64,000 bases of DNA, taken from Pseudomonadota bacterium (GTDB taxonomy: Bacteria > Desulfobacterota > Desulfovibrionia > Desulfovibrionales > Desulfomicrobiaceae). The translations under genes were made by a program, and so were the position numbers. Under the pieces are notes generated by a model. It did no database searches. It was given only the letters and a program-made list of their open reading frames with translations, and had not been told where the DNA came from. The stretch is from positions 1-64,000 of the forward strand of contig JAHIQM010000010.1 in the NCBI GenBank assembly GCA_018902545.1, read 5' to 3'. Numbering within the stretch: position 1 is the first letter of the stretch; every line of letters begins with the position of its first letter. This document shows, one piece after another, positions 1 to 8,799 of the stretch.

Positions 1-1
1 C

Positions 2-1270
2 GTGACCCTGCTTCTGCTCTGGGATGAGTACAAGGCGCAGCATCCTGACGGCCTGCAATACAGTTGCTTCTGCGCTCGCTATCGAGCCTTCGTGGGCAAA
101 CTCAAGCCATCCATGCGCCAGGTCCACGTGGCCGGAGAGAAGGCCTTCATCGACTACGCGGGCCAGACCATCCCCATTCAAGACCCATTCAGCGGCGAGG
201 TTCGTGAGGCCCAAATTTTTGTGGCCGTGCTCGGCGCCAGCAACTTCACCTTTGCCGAGGCCACGTGGACACAGAGCCTGCCGGACTGGATCGGCTCCCA
301 TGTCCGTACCTTCACCTTTCTCGGCGGTGTTCCGCATCTGCTTGTCCCCGACAATCTGCGCTCGGGCGTCAATAAGGCCTGTCGCTACGAGCCCGACATC
401 AATCCAACCTACGACGACATGGCGGCCCATTACGGTGCAGCCGTCATCCCGGCCAGAGTGCGCAAACCTAAAGACAAGGCCAAGGTCGAGGTCGCCGTGC
501 AAATCGTGGAGCGCTGGATTCTGGCGAGGTTGCGCAATCGAGTCTTCCTATCCTTGAACGAGGCCAACCGTGCCATCGCCGCCTTGGTGACTGACCTCAA
601 CACCCGACCGTTCAAAAAGTTGCCCGGCAACAGGAGAGAGGCTTTCGAAACGCTGGACAAGCCGGCACTCCTGCCGCTGCCGTGCGCCCCTTACGTCTTT
701 GCCGAGTGGAAGCAGGCCACCGTCAACATCGACTACCATGTCGAAGTAGACGGGCATTATTACTCCGTGCCGTGCAGCCTCATCAAAAAACGTATCGACG
801 TCCGGATCACGGCCACCACCGTTGAATGCTTCCACAAGGGCCAACGTGTGGCTGCTCATCCCCGGTCCATGCAGAAAGGACGGCATACGACCGTCATGGA
901 GCACATGCCCAAAAGTCACCAAGAGTACGCGGGCTGGACCCCGGAGCGCCTCGCGCAATGGGCGCTAACGCTCGGCCCCAATGTCTCTGCGTTGACGGAA
1001 GCCATCATGGGCTCACGCAAACACCCCGTACAGGGCTACAGATCCTGCCTGGGCGTCATCGGCCTGGCCAAGGAGCATGGTTCCGCACGCCTGGACGCGG
1101 CCTGTGAGCGGGCACTGCATCTGGGAGCCCTTTCCCAGAAAAGTCTCAAGTCCATCCTCAAGACCGGCCTGGACCGTCTGCCGTTGCCGATCCACAACGC
1201 CGACCAGACTCCCATACCCCACGACAACGTGCGTGGTCCGGAATACTACCGCAAGGGGGCCTCATGCTGA
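2..1270 (+). CDS. istA: IS21 transposase IstA, 5' end outside window
   Basis: This is the DDE integrase-type transposase of an IS21-family element; it cuts and joins the element ends together with IstB. The visible 422 residues contain the rve catalytic core: an Asp in FIDYAGQT, a second in [10 protein letters not shown], and a Glu in [14 protein letters not shown], the usual DDE arrangement. The C-terminal region carries the HYYSVP motif found in the Mu-transposase-like C-terminal domain of IstA. IstA is normally near 500 residues and begins with a helix-turn-helix, which is missing here because the frame is open to the window edge; the GTG at base 2 is not the true start. Its stop codon lies inside the start of istB, so the two are translationally coupled. 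Confidence 0.9.
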   Translation: MTLLLLWDEYKAQHPDGLQYSCFCARYRAFVGKLKPSMRQVHVAGEKAFIDYAGQTIPIQDPFSGEVREAQIFVAVLGASNFTFAEATWTQSLPDWIGSHVRTFTFLGGVPHLLVPDNLRSGVNKACRYEPDINPTYDDMAAHYGAAVIPARVRKPKDKAKVEVAVQIVERWILARLRNRVFLSLNEANRAIAALVTDLNTRPFKKLPGNRREAFETLDKPALLPLPCAPYVFAEWKQATVNIDYHVEVDGHYYSVPCSLIKKRIDVRITATTVECFHKGQRVAAHPRSMQKGRHTTVMEHMPKSHQEYAGWTPERLAQWALTLGPNVSALTEAIMGSRKHPVQGYRSCLGVIGLAKEHGSARLDAACERALHLGALSQKSLKSILKTGLDRLPLPIHNADQTPIPHDNVRGPEYYRKGASC

Positions 1271-2007
1271 GCCATCCAACCTCGCAGACTCTCAATGCCT
1301 TGGGCCTTGGCGGCATGGCCAAGGCTCTGGAGGAACAGCGGGCCATGCAGGGCATCGAAGAACTGTGCTTTGAAGAGCGCCTGGCGCTTCTCATCGACCG
1401 CGAAAAACTGCACCGCATGAACCGCCGTCTTACGACCCGGTTAAAGAAAGCAAAACTCAGGCACGCAGCCTGCTTCGAGGATATCGACCTTCACTCGCCA
1501 AGGGGGCTCGACAAGACCTTGGTCATGAGTCTGGGCTCCTGCTCCTGGGTCGGCAAAGGACACAACGTGCTCATCACCGGGGCGACGGGCGTAGGGAAGA
1601 GCTTCCTGGCCTGCGCCCTGGCTCACAAGGCCTGCCTGGAAGGCTTCGACGCCTTGTACATGCGCTTGCCTCGTCTCATGGAGGATCTACTGATCGCCAA
1701 GGCCGATGGCCGGTACGGAAAGCTCATGCGGTCCTTTGCTAAAACCCCTTTGCTCGTGATCGATGACTGGGGGTTGACCCCGATGACTCCGGCCACATGC
1801 AGGGAACTGCTTGAACTGCTCGAAGACCGCCACGGCAGGCACTCGACCATCGTCACCAGCCAACTGCCAGTGGCAGCCTGGCACGAGTACCTCGCTGATG
1901 CGACCGTGGCTGACGCTATCCTCGATCGCCTTGTACACAACGCCTACCAGCTCAACCTCAAAGGAGAATCCATGCGGAAGATGAAATCCATCATTGACCC
2001 CAACTGA
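1264..2007 (+). CDS. istB: IS21 helper ATPase IstB
   Basis: IstB is the AAA+ ATPase that assists IstA in target capture and strand transfer. The 247-residue protein has a Walker A motif GATGVGKS (about residue 106), a Walker B LLVIDDWG and the DnaC/DnaA-like core typical of the family. Length is normal for IstB. The ATG overlaps the last codons of istA by seven bases. The frame is intact. The gene ends inside the repeat-rich right terminus of the element, with the inverted copy AACTGACCAG overlapping its stop codon. Confidence 0.93.
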   Translation: MLSHPTSQTLNALGLGGMAKALEEQRAMQGIEELCFEERLALLIDREKLHRMNRRLTTRLKKAKLRHAACFEDIDLHSPRGLDKTLVMSLGSCSWVGKGHNVLITGATGVGKSFLACALAHKACLEGFDALYMRLPRLMEDLLIAKADGRYGKLMRSFAKTPLLVIDDWGLTPMTPATCRELLELLEDRHGRHSTIVTSQLPVAAWHEYLADATVADAILDRLVHNAYQLNLKGESMRKMKSIIDPN

Positions 2008-2127
2008 CCAGTTCCCATAGCGTCCCAAAACCAGCGTCGCTTCGCTCCGATTCTCTGGTCAGTTTCAGCCGGAACGGGTGGGCGGTTTCCCGTGGAATCA
2101 CTGGTCAGTTTGTCCGGAATGCGCACA
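2002..2127 (+). repeat. Right-end repeats of the IS21 element
   Basis: CTGGTCAGTTT occurs at 2055-2065 and 2101-2111, exactly 46 bases apart, each followed by a ...CCGGAA block. An inverted partial copy, AACTGACCAG, sits at 2002-2011. Multiple internally repeated terminal sequences are the hallmark of IS21 ends, where IstA binds. The likely final dinucleotide CA is at 2126-2127. Confidence 0.7.
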
Positions 2128-2208
2128 TGACCACCCGCTTGCCCGGCGCTTCACCTTCCCGGTGACGCACTCACACATTCCCCGCATACCCCACTCGCGC
2201 TCAATTTT

Positions 2209-3072
2209 TCAGCTTGTCTCACTCTCGACTTTTTGCAGCACCTGCGCGACGTCCTGAATGATCCAGGACGGTGTTGACGCACCGGCTGTCAGCCCGATGT
2301 GTTTAAATCGCGCCAGTTCAGCCAGGGGGAGTTCATCCGCCGTCTCGACATGAACGGCGTATATCCCAGCCTCCTGGGCTATTTGAGCCAGCCTTCTGGT
2401 GTTTCCGCTGTTTTTTCCTCCTACGACTACAAGGCCTTCAACCTTGCGAGACAATTCGCGCACTTCTTCCTGCCTGTCTTTGGTAGCCATACAGATTGTA
2501 TCGAGAATGGTCATGTCCGCATCGACGCGGACAGTCAGATACTCTTCGATGGCGTTAAAAATCTCCCTGTCCTGTGTCGTTTGGGCTGCAAGGAAATAGG
2601 TCTGGGCGCAGTCGATCACCATATTTTGCAATTCTTCCAAACTTTCGAAGATGGTGTGTTCGGGCGCGTAGCTCACCAGCCCGCGCACTTCCGGGTGATC
2701 CCGCTCGCCGAAGAGGAGCAGGTGTTTGTTCTGGGCGGCTTGTCTTTGGATCAGAATCTGGGCTTTTTTGACCTTGGGGCAGGTGGCGTCCACAATTGAG
2801 ATTTTTTGTGCTTCAAGAGCTTGCTGAATGTTTTTGGGAATCCCGTGGGCGCGAATCACGACCACATCGCCGGCCTTGAGCGGCAGGCTGCCATCCGTTT
2901 GCAATACGCCCTGGCTTTTGTACCGGGCCAGCACCTGCGGATTATGAATGATGGGCCCCAGAGTATAGATGCATGCATTTTGGGGTAGGCTTGATAACGC
3001 GTTGTCCAGTTTGTGCAGGGCCATGTCCACGCCCATGCAAAAGCCTGCTGTTTCAGCAATGGTCAGCTCCAT
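2209..3072 (-). CDS. ispH: 4-hydroxy-3-methylbut-2-enyl diphosphate reductase
   Basis: IspH (LytB) performs the last step of the MEP isoprenoid pathway, reducing HMBPP to IPP and DMAPP with a [4Fe-4S] cluster. The three cluster cysteines are visible in AGFCMGV (near the N terminus), DATCPKVKK and DTICMATKDRQ. A GGKNSGNT segment matches the substrate-binding SxN region. The ATG at 3072 is chosen because GAGGAG lies seven to eight bases upstream and because it begins one base after the upstream dihydrouridine synthase stop; an upstream in-frame start would overlap that gene. 287 residues is slightly short but complete. It is the last gene of the minus-strand flagellar run and is probably expressed from it or from a promoter near the dus gene. 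Confidence 0.95.
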   Translation of the reverse strand: MELTIAETAGFCMGVDMALHKLDNALSSLPQNACIYTLGPIIHNPQVLARYKSQGVLQTDGSLPLKAGDVVVIRAHGIPKNIQQALEAQKISIVDATCPKVKKAQILIQRQAAQNKHLLLFGERDHPEVRGLVSYAPEHTIFESLEELQNMVIDCAQTYFLAAQTTQDREIFNAIEEYLTVRVDADMTILDTICMATKDRQEEVRELSRKVEGLVVVGGKNSGNTRRLAQIAQEAGIYAVHVETADELPLAELARFKHIGLTAGASTPSWIIQDVAQVLQKVESETS

Positions 3073-3073
3073 T

Positions 3074-4048
3074 TCAGTTCTCCTCAAAGCCTGATATTTC
3101 GTTCTCAAGAATATGGAACACTTCGTCCCATGACTTGCAGAAAACGATGTCGCGGCGAAATGCCCGCGCGCCGGGCAATCCCTTCAGAAAACGTGGCACC
3201 AGGGTACGCATCTTGAGCAGTCCCAGTCGTTCCATGCCATGCTCCGCATAAAGTTCACTGAGCCTGCGGACCATGGCCGTTATGCGCAGGCAGGACTTTT
3301 CCTCGGGTTCCTGTGCCTGCCGCAGGCGCAGATACCGCGAGAAGATGGACGGATCGCTCAACGCGCCCCTGGCGAACATGATGCTGTCGACTCCCGTTTG
3401 ATCAACGCACCTCAACCCGTCTTCGGCTTGAAACAGATCCCCGCTTGCGATCACGGGGAGACTGATATTCGCTTTGAGTGTTTTCAGATGTGACCAATCG
3501 GCATGACCGGTAAAGCCCTGCGCCCCGAAGCGCGGATGCATGGTTATCCAGCCCGCCCCCAGTTCTTCAAGCTCCTTGGCCAAGGGCAGGTACACGGGCT
3601 GTCCGATGTGCCAGCCCAGCCTGATCTTGAAACCCATGCACCCGGGCTCCGTGGCGGCGATCATGGCTTTCGCGAGATGGAGCAGGTGTGCCGGTTCTTT
3701 GAGCAGAGCCGCGCCGCTGCCGGTTTTGGCGACCTTGCGAACCGGGCAGCCGCAGTTGAGGTCGAAATATCGAAATCCTTCCGCCCGCAGTCGCTCAATG
3801 GACTGTACGAGAAACGGCTCTTCCGAACCGAAGAGCTGCACGATCAAGGGGGAGTCCTGCTCGCAGGTCTGCAAAAGTTCCTTGGTGCCGGGACTCTTGT
3901 AGATGAGGCCTTTTGCGCTGATCATTTCCGTCACGGCGGTATGGCAGCCGAGGTCATGGCAAAGAAGACGGAACGGGAGGTCGGAGAAGCCGGCAAGGGG
4001 AGCCAGCCATGGTCTGTCCGGAGTGATGGGAAAAATTGGAGTGCTCAT
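3074..4048 (-). CDS. tRNA-dihydrouridine synthase (DusA/B/C superfamily)
   Basis: FMN-dependent enzyme reducing uridines of tRNA to dihydrouridine. The TIM-barrel family signatures are present: LAPLAGFSDLPFR at the N terminus (phosphate/FMN loop), DLNCGCPV with the catalytic Cys, KTGSGAALL, and FKIRLGW. 324 residues fits the family. The ATG at 4048 (MSTPIFPI...) places the barrel start where it is normally found; it has no strong ribosome-binding site, so a start at 4114 remains possible. It sits 122 bases after the last flagellar-run gene and one base before ispH, so it forms a pair with ispH. I cannot assign it confidently to DusA, DusB or DusC. Confidence 0.9.
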   Translation of the reverse strand: MSTPIFPITPDRPWLAPLAGFSDLPFRLLCHDLGCHTAVTEMISAKGLIYKSPGTKELLQTCEQDSPLIVQLFGSEEPFLVQSIERLRAEGFRYFDLNCGCPVRKVAKTGSGAALLKEPAHLLHLAKAMIAATEPGCMGFKIRLGWHIGQPVYLPLAKELEELGAGWITMHPRFGAQGFTGHADWSHLKTLKANISLPVIASGDLFQAEDGLRCVDQTGVDSIMFARGALSDPSIFSRYLRLRQAQEPEEKSCLRITAMVRRLSELYAEHGMERLGLLKMRTLVPRFLKGLPGARAFRRDIVFCKSWDEVFHILENEISGFEEN

Positions 4049-4170
4049 TGGGGACTGTTCAAGGGAGTCGTACCATCCGCCGTGGTCACGTGTATGGGGT
4101 AGCCAGCAAGGCACGGTAAGGATTCGCGATGCTGCTGCAAGGGTGATCGGCTCAGGAGGCGTCTTTGTGC

Positions 4171-4596
4171 TTAAATTTTGGGTTGGTCAAGGATGAGCTC
4201 GACTTCGTCAACGCTTAGGCCTGTGGCTTGGGCCAGCGCTGCGGGAGATTGTCCGCGTTTGAACCCGCTCAGGATAGTCTGCCGCAGGAACTGGGGAGAT
4301 TTGGTGAAATTTTCAGCCTGTTCGAGCAGGCGGCGCATTTCCACCGCACGAAAATGCAGTTTTTCCTCCAGGGCGGTCAGTTCTTCCTGGCGCTTGAGGA
4401 ATGTGCCGATGATTTCCTTTTCCAGGCGGGCGTTCACGTCCAGTTTCTGCAAGAATTCAGCCTGTCTGTCTTGTAGAGAGCGGACCACGAGTTCAGATTT
4501 TTTCAACTTCCCGTAGAACACAACGGCGAGAACGATGAGCAGGATTTCCACCAAGGTCGATGCGGCTAGGATCCAGTGCGAAATTTGCGGGTCCAT
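4171..4596 (-). CDS. Membrane-anchored coiled-coil protein, DUF2802-like
   Basis: A 141-residue protein with one N-terminal membrane helix (about residues 9-28), a long charged heptad-like region (about 30-95) and a C-terminal block, RGQSPAALAQATGLSVDEVE, resembling a short helix-turn-helix. This plan matches small DUF2802-type proteins encoded in flagellar and chemotaxis clusters; their role is unknown. The start follows the stop codon of the preceding small gene directly, so the two are co-translated. No function is proposed beyond association with the flagellar run. Confidence 0.65.
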   Translation of the reverse strand: MDPQISHWILAASTLVEILLIVLAVVFYGKLKKSELVVRSLQDRQAEFLQKLDVNARLEKEIIGTFLKRQEELTALEEKLHFRAVEMRRLLEQAENFTKSPQFLRQTILSGFKRGQSPAALAQATGLSVDEVELILDQPKI

Positions 4597-4902
4597 CTAT
4601 ACCTTTGTGTCGATCAGGTGCCCCTGATCCGATTCGAATTCGTTTTCGTGGCGCTGTTTGCGCTGTTTGCCGGAGTGCTGCCCCTGAGGAGTTTCCTGGT
4701 GTCCTTCGGGGTCAACCTCGGTTTCGGCGGCGCTGCTTTCACTTTTAGCCACCTGGTTTTTTTCCCGCCTCTGTCGACGCTGAACCAGTTCCTGAGCCAG
4801 AGCCTGCTGCGTTTCGGGATGTGCAAGCTGCGTATGGTGGATTTTCTGAGCGTCCGGAATCTGGCTGATGAGAGTTGAAAGGTTGAGATTATCGACCATC
4901 AT
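4597..4902 (-). CDS. Small hydrophilic protein of the flagellar run
   Basis: A 101-residue, highly charged and Gln-rich protein with no membrane segment. The centre and C terminus (QRRQRREKNQ, HENEFESDQG) look disordered. Its ATG overlaps the fliL stop codon (ATGA) and its stop abuts the next start, which argues strongly that it is a real gene. I do not recognise a family. Position suggests a flagellar accessory role, which is inference only. Confidence 0.6.
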   Translation of the reverse strand: MMVDNLNLSTLISQIPDAQKIHHTQLAHPETQQALAQELVQRRQRREKNQVAKSESSAAETEVDPEGHQETPQGQHSGKQRKQRHENEFESDQGHLIDTKV

Positions 4903-5672
4903 TGCACCACGTACTCTTCGATGAGAATTTCAGAAATCTGTCCGCTTTTTATGTTCTGATTGATGACGGATGCGATGTCGGTTTTCAGTTTTTCGGATTC
5001 CTGGGGATTGTCCAGAAAGGAAAGGGGCGAGTTTTTCAGGTACCGGTATATGCCGTCACGAATGAATATCTTTTTTGACTGCAATTCATCCCGCATGACT
5101 GGAGTCGTATCCGGAATGGAGAAGCGGGAGGTCAGAAAACGGGTTTTACCGTCGCGGGTATATTCGACTTGAAATTGTTCAAGGGGGAATGCGAGCAGCA
5201 GTTCTGTCTGTTGGGAGTTGGTGCTCTCGGCACCGAGGCTGGCAGCAGTACCGGTTTCAGCTACGGTGTTCTCCCCTTGCGGGCTGTCGGTGGCGGTGCT
5301 TGCCTGTTCTTCGGAAAGCGGCGGGCCTGATTTCATAAAGAAGTACGCACCTCCTGCACCAAACAGCAGGCACAGGATCGCCGCTATTCCAAAAATCCAG
5401 ATTTTTTTGCGGCCGGCCTTGGCCGACGCTTCGGGCTGGCCTTCAGCCTGTTCCCCGGATTCCAGGGCATCCTCTGGCTCGGGGAGGGATTCGATGGAGG
5501 TGCTGGCGGTGACGTCCTCCTTTTCCTCGAATTCAAGGAAAAGGGCGTCATCCAGATCAAGCTCCACTTTCTGCAACCCCTTGGGCACGCCGTCCTGCAG
5601 ACGTTCATCATCAATGGCGACTTTGCCGTCGCCAGCGGGGGGAGTCTGGGCGAGAAGGATGAGCAGGGTCAT
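4899..5672 (-). CDS. fliL: Flagellar basal-body protein FliL, long N-terminal extension
   Basis: FliL is an inner-membrane protein that surrounds the flagellar stator and supports motor torque. The 257-residue product has a cytoplasmic acidic N-terminal tail of about 90 residues, one membrane helix (IWIFGIAAILCLLFGAGGA), a low-complexity linker and the C-terminal FliL domain ending in SGQISEILIEEYVVQ. E. coli FliL is only about 154 residues, so the acidic tail is an expansion. The ATG at 5672 was preferred to an in-frame TTG at 5693. It overlaps the next gene by four bases. Lack of a clear Shine-Dalgarno makes the start uncertain. Confidence 0.85.
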   Translation of the reverse strand: MTLLILLAQTPPAGDGKVAIDDERLQDGVPKGLQKVELDLDDALFLEFEEKEDVTASTSIESLPEPEDALESGEQAEGQPEASAKAGRKKIWIFGIAAILCLLFGAGGAYFFMKSGPPLSEEQASTATDSPQGENTVAETGTAASLGAESTNSQQTELLLAFPLEQFQVEYTRDGKTRFLTSRFSIPDTTPVMRDELQSKKIFIRDGIYRYLKNSPLSFLDNPQESEKLKTDIASVINQNIKSGQISEILIEEYVVQ

Positions 5673-5717
5673 GGGGTCTGGTCCGGCCAGCAAGGCGGGC
5701 TTTGCCGGCCGGAAGGG

Positions 5718-6098
5718 TTATTCGAAGATCTTGTTGATTTTTTGGCCCAGGGTCTCCGCAGTAAAGGGCTTGACGATGTAATTGGAAACCTTTGCCTGTA
5801 CTGCTTCAATGATGTTTTCCTGCTGAGCCTCGGCCGTGACCATGAGAAAGGGCAGGTCACCGAATTCTTCGCTGGCGCGGACCTTGCGCAAGAGCTCGAT
5901 GCCCGTCATCTGCGGCATGTTCCAGTCGGAGATGATGAAGTCAATCTGGTCCTTGGACAGGATTTCCCAGGCCGAAGTGCCGTCGTCTGCTTCAACGATG
6001 TTGTTGAAGCCGAGCTGCCGGAGAATATTTTTGATGATCCGGCGCATGGTCGAAAAATCGTCGACGATGAGCACCCGCATGTTCGTATTGACCGCCAT
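5718..6098 (-). CDS. cheY: Chemotaxis response regulator CheY
   Basis: A single-domain receiver that, when phosphorylated by CheA, binds the flagellar switch. The 126 residues match CheY closely: acidic pair D13-D14 in VDDFSTMRRI, phospho-acceptor D58 in ISDWNMP, the Thr switch in MVTAEAQ, and the Lys in YIVKPF. GGAGGA five bases upstream fixes the ATG at 6098; a longer frame upstream has no such site. It sits between fliA and fliL in the flagellar run, so it is most likely the motor-acting CheY rather than a generic receiver. Confidence 0.93.
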   Translation of the reverse strand: MAVNTNMRVLIVDDFSTMRRIIKNILRQLGFNNIVEADDGTSAWEILSKDQIDFIISDWNMPQMTGIELLRKVRASEEFGDLPFLMVTAEAQQENIIEAVQAKVSNYIVKPFTAETLGQKINKIFE

Positions 6099-6144
6099 GT
6101 ATTCCTCCACATGAGCTATTCGTGAAACCGAGCAACCAAATTGA

Positions 6145-6948
6145 TCAGTTGATGTCGCCGTACTCGCGCTGAAACATTTTCTTGAGTTTTCCAAGCGCCT
6201 GGGAATGCAGCTGGGAGACCCTGCCTTCAGTGATGTCGAGGGCCAACGCCACTTCTTTCATATTGAGGTCTTCAGTGTAATACAAACTCAAGACCAGCCT
6301 TTCCCGTTCATTGAGTCTATCGATGAGATGGCCCAGCTTGTCAATGATGTCGTGGAAGGCCACGGAGGCAAAGGGTTCGCGGTGATCGTGCCCATCTCCG
6401 GCCTGGCTCCATTGGTCCTGGATCGCATCAAGGCTCAGGATGATCTGCGAATTCACCGCTTCCAGAGTGGCCTCAAGCTCATCACGGTCCTGGCCGGTGA
6501 GTTCCAGGAGGTCGCTGCGCGAGGGTGCGTGTCCGTGTTTCTGTTCGAAGTTCCTGATGATCTGTTCGAGTTTTTTGATGCGTTGCCGAAGTCCTCTGGA
6601 AAACCAGTCCATGCGCCGCAGTTCGTCCAGCATGGCCCCGCGGATACGGCTATCGGCAAACGTTTCAAAGCGGATACCCAGTTCCGGCTGAAACTTGCCG
6701 AAGGCCTCCATGAGGCCAAGCGTGCCCGCGCTGATGAGGTCGGAGAGTTCGATATGGGACGGAAGCTTTGCCTTGAGATGCAGGGCGATGATCTTGATGC
6801 GGGGGGCGAAGGCGCGGGCGATGCGATCCTTGTGCAAAGGCCCCAGGGACGCAAAGGAAATTCCCGTCTGTTCCAGCACGGACCAGACCGGTTCGGCGGT
6901 GTTATTCCGCAAAGAGGAGCTTCTTCCAGAAGAACTTGATGTTCCCAT
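6145..6948 (-). CDS. fliA: Flagellar sigma factor sigma-28 (FliA)
   Basis: FliA directs RNA polymerase to late flagellar and chemotaxis promoters. The 267-residue protein has sigma region 2 (SDLISAGTLGLMEAFGKF, FETFADSRIRGAMLDELR), region 3 and a region 4 helix-turn-helix (MKEVALALDITEGRVSQLH). Length is normal for sigma-28. The ATG at 6948 overlaps the 3' end of flhG by 47 bases, an unusually long overlap, and its Shine-Dalgarno is weak; a GTG at residue 24 is an alternative but lacks a better site. No flgM was seen in the window. Confidence 0.92.
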   Translation of the reverse strand: MGTSSSSGRSSSLRNNTAEPVWSVLEQTGISFASLGPLHKDRIARAFAPRIKIIALHLKAKLPSHIELSDLISAGTLGLMEAFGKFQPELGIRFETFADSRIRGAMLDELRRMDWFSRGLRQRIKKLEQIIRNFEQKHGHAPSRSDLLELTGQDRDELEATLEAVNSQIILSLDAIQDQWSQAGDGHDHREPFASVAFHDIIDKLGHLIDRLNERERLVLSLYYTEDLNMKEVALALDITEGRVSQLHSQALGKLKKMFQREYGDIN

Positions 6949-7717
6949 CGAGATGGTCCTGCGGTGTCCATTGCACCAGGTTGCGGGCGATGCGCTGCAC
7001 CGCCAGGGAGGCTTCGGCGTTGGGGCTGAGGTCGCAGAAGGGGCGTTGACCGATGACAGCCTGACGCACGATCTTGTCCTGAGGGATGGCTCCGACGAAA
7101 TTCAGGGAGACCCCGGTCAGGAAATGGTCGCACGCATTGTACAGCTTGGCGAAGATGTCCTTGGCCGATTTTTCACTCTGGGCCATGTTCACCACGATGT
7201 GGAATTTGTCGACCCCGTGCCGCAGTTTCAAGACTTTGATGAGGGCGTACGCGTCGGTGAGGGACGTCGGCTCCGGAGTTACCACCACCATGCGTTCCTG
7301 GGCCGCGAGGTTGAAGTAGAGCACATTGTCGTTGATGCCGGCGCCCGTATCCACGATCAAAAAATCGGTAGTGTCTTCCAGGACATCCATGGCTTCCAGG
7401 AGTTCGAGTTTCTGCCCGGTGGACAGGGACAGCATTTCGCTTACCCCGCTGGCCGCTGGCAGAATGGAAAAGCCGTATGCGGTGGGGTAGAGGATGTCAC
7501 TTAAGGAAACGCCCTCATGGAAGACATGAAAGAGGTTTCGCTCCGGAGTCAGTCCCAGCACGACATCCACGTTGGCCAGCCCGAGATCCGCGTCGAGAAT
7601 GACGCACCGTCGTCCCAATCTGCTCAGGCATAGGGCGAGGTTGACGGAAACGTTCGTTTTTCCAACGCCTCCCTTGCCGGAGGTGACCGAGATTACGATG
7701 GGGAGAGAGGAGCTCAT
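6902..7717 (-). CDS. flhG: Flagellar number regulator FlhG (MinD-like ATPase)
   Basis: FlhG (FleN/YlxH) is a MinD/ParA-type ATPase that, with FlhF, limits the number and place of polar flagella. The deviant Walker A motif SGKGGVGKTNVSVNLA lies at the N terminus, followed by DADLGLANVD and VDTGAGI. 271 residues from the ATG at 7717 gives the compact form; a longer reading would run into flhF. It lies directly behind flhF, the usual arrangement in polarly flagellated bacteria. Confidence 0.92.
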   Translation of the reverse strand: MSSSLPIVISVTSGKGGVGKTNVSVNLALCLSRLGRRCVILDADLGLANVDVVLGLTPERNLFHVFHEGVSLSDILYPTAYGFSILPAASGVSEMLSLSTGQKLELLEAMDVLEDTTDFLIVDTGAGINDNVLYFNLAAQERMVVVTPEPTSLTDAYALIKVLKLRHGVDKFHIVVNMAQSEKSAKDIFAKLYNACDHFLTGVSLNFVGAIPQDKIVRQAVIGQRPFCDLSPNAEASLAVQRIARNLVQWTPQDHLDGNIKFFWKKLLFAE

Positions 7718-7739
7718 GCTGTGTCCGGGATGAAAAAGT

Positions 7740-8798
7740 TTAGTTGGTTGCTTCGGGCAATTCATGCCGCAGCAGGAGTTTCCAGACATCCTGATCCTTG
7801 GGCTGGGCCAGGGAGTTTTTCAGGTCCGGCCCAAGAGAGAAAAGAGAAATAGGCAGCCCGGTGTTGTTGGCCTGATTGATTATTTCCCCATAATTACAAG
7901 CTTCATCAAGCTTCGTCCAGATAATGCTGGCCGCAGACTCGGAGCGAAACCTGGCCACGAAGGCGTCCATCTGGGCCGGGGCAAAAAGCGGGCTGAGGAC
8001 CATGTGCACGTGGCAGTTTGGCAGGTTGCCGCCGGACACCTCCTGCAGCCAGGAATCAAGCTGATTATGGGCGGGCAGTCCCGGCAGGTCGAGGAGCACG
8101 AGGTCATGGGACCTGGCGTCGCGTTCCAGGTCTTCCCATTGGGAGGAGTTGTCGAGCTCCCTGTAGGACAGGCCCGAGAGTTCCGTGTAGTGACGCAGGT
8201 AGAGGCGTCCCTTGCCCTGGGAGCGGTCGGCGTTGACTACCAGAATGCGCCGATTGGGATCCATTTTCTTCATGGCCAGAGCCAGGCGCAGGGTCGTGCT
8301 GGTCTTGCCGCTACCGAACGGACCGGTCAGCAGGTGGAACTTGTGCGCCCAGCTGGTGTCGAACCAGGGACGCACGGCGACCATGCCGTTCATGACGGTC
8401 AGGGTGGGCACGTCGGGCGCATGGCGGAATTTTTCCCACAGATCGAGCAGCACATCCTCGTTCACGCCTTCGCGTTCCAGGTATTCGAAAACCAGCTGCT
8501 GGCGGGGCGTCAGCAGTCGCATGTCCATCTGCGGCTTGAGTACGGACATGAGCTGCTTGCGCAGTTTGGACCATTCCTCGCGCAGACAGGCTGCATCATC
8601 CTGAGCCAGCGGCATGGCGGACTCGGCCGGGCCTTGGCGCGGCTGCGGAACATCCAGGGCGGCCATGATCTCGTAACAGGTCACGCCTTTGCGGGTCTGC
8701 TTCTGGTTGCTCAGGATGATGGCGTCGGGGCCAAGTTCGTTCTTGATCCTGGCCATGATTTCGGAGGTGCTTCTGCCACTGAATGTTCTGACCTGCAT
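7740..8798 (-). CDS. flhF: Flagellar placement GTPase FlhF (SRP family)
   Basis: FlhF is an SRP-type GTPase that marks the pole for flagellar assembly. The N terminus (MQVRTFSGRS...) is the short FlhF B domain. The NG domain carries a P-loop in GPFGSGKTSTTLRLA, a G3-type DLPG and a G4-type TKLDEA. At 352 residues it is shorter than many FlhF proteins, mainly because the linker is small. The ATG begins two bases after the flhA stop, so expression is coupled. flhF followed by flhG suggests polar flagella. Confidence 0.93.
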   Translation of the reverse strand: MQVRTFSGRSTSEIMARIKNELGPDAIILSNQKQTRKGVTCYEIMAALDVPQPRQGPAESAMPLAQDDAACLREEWSKLRKQLMSVLKPQMDMRLLTPRQQLVFEYLEREGVNEDVLLDLWEKFRHAPDVPTLTVMNGMVAVRPWFDTSWAHKFHLLTGPFGSGKTSTTLRLALAMKKMDPNRRILVVNADRSQGKGRLYLRHYTELSGLSYRELDNSSQWEDLERDARSHDLVLLDLPGLPAHNQLDSWLQEVSGGNLPNCHVHMVLSPLFAPAQMDAFVARFRSESAASIIWTKLDEACNYGEIINQANNTGLPISLFSLGPDLKNSLAQPKDQDVWKLLLRHELPEATN

Positions 8799-8799
8799 C

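Larger units (their letters stand above)
1..2127 (+). mobile_element. IS21-family insertion sequence, left part outside window
   Basis: An istA-istB gene pair is followed by about 120 bases carrying repeated copies of CTGGTCAGTTT and a terminal ...GCGCACA. IS21 elements encode exactly these two genes, carry multiple short repeats inside their ends, and finish in CA. The right end is therefore placed near 2127, 82 bases before the ispH stop codon. The left end and the 5' part of istA lie outside the window. Both genes are uninterrupted where visible, so the element could be active; the exact terminal base is inferred. Confidence 0.85.
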
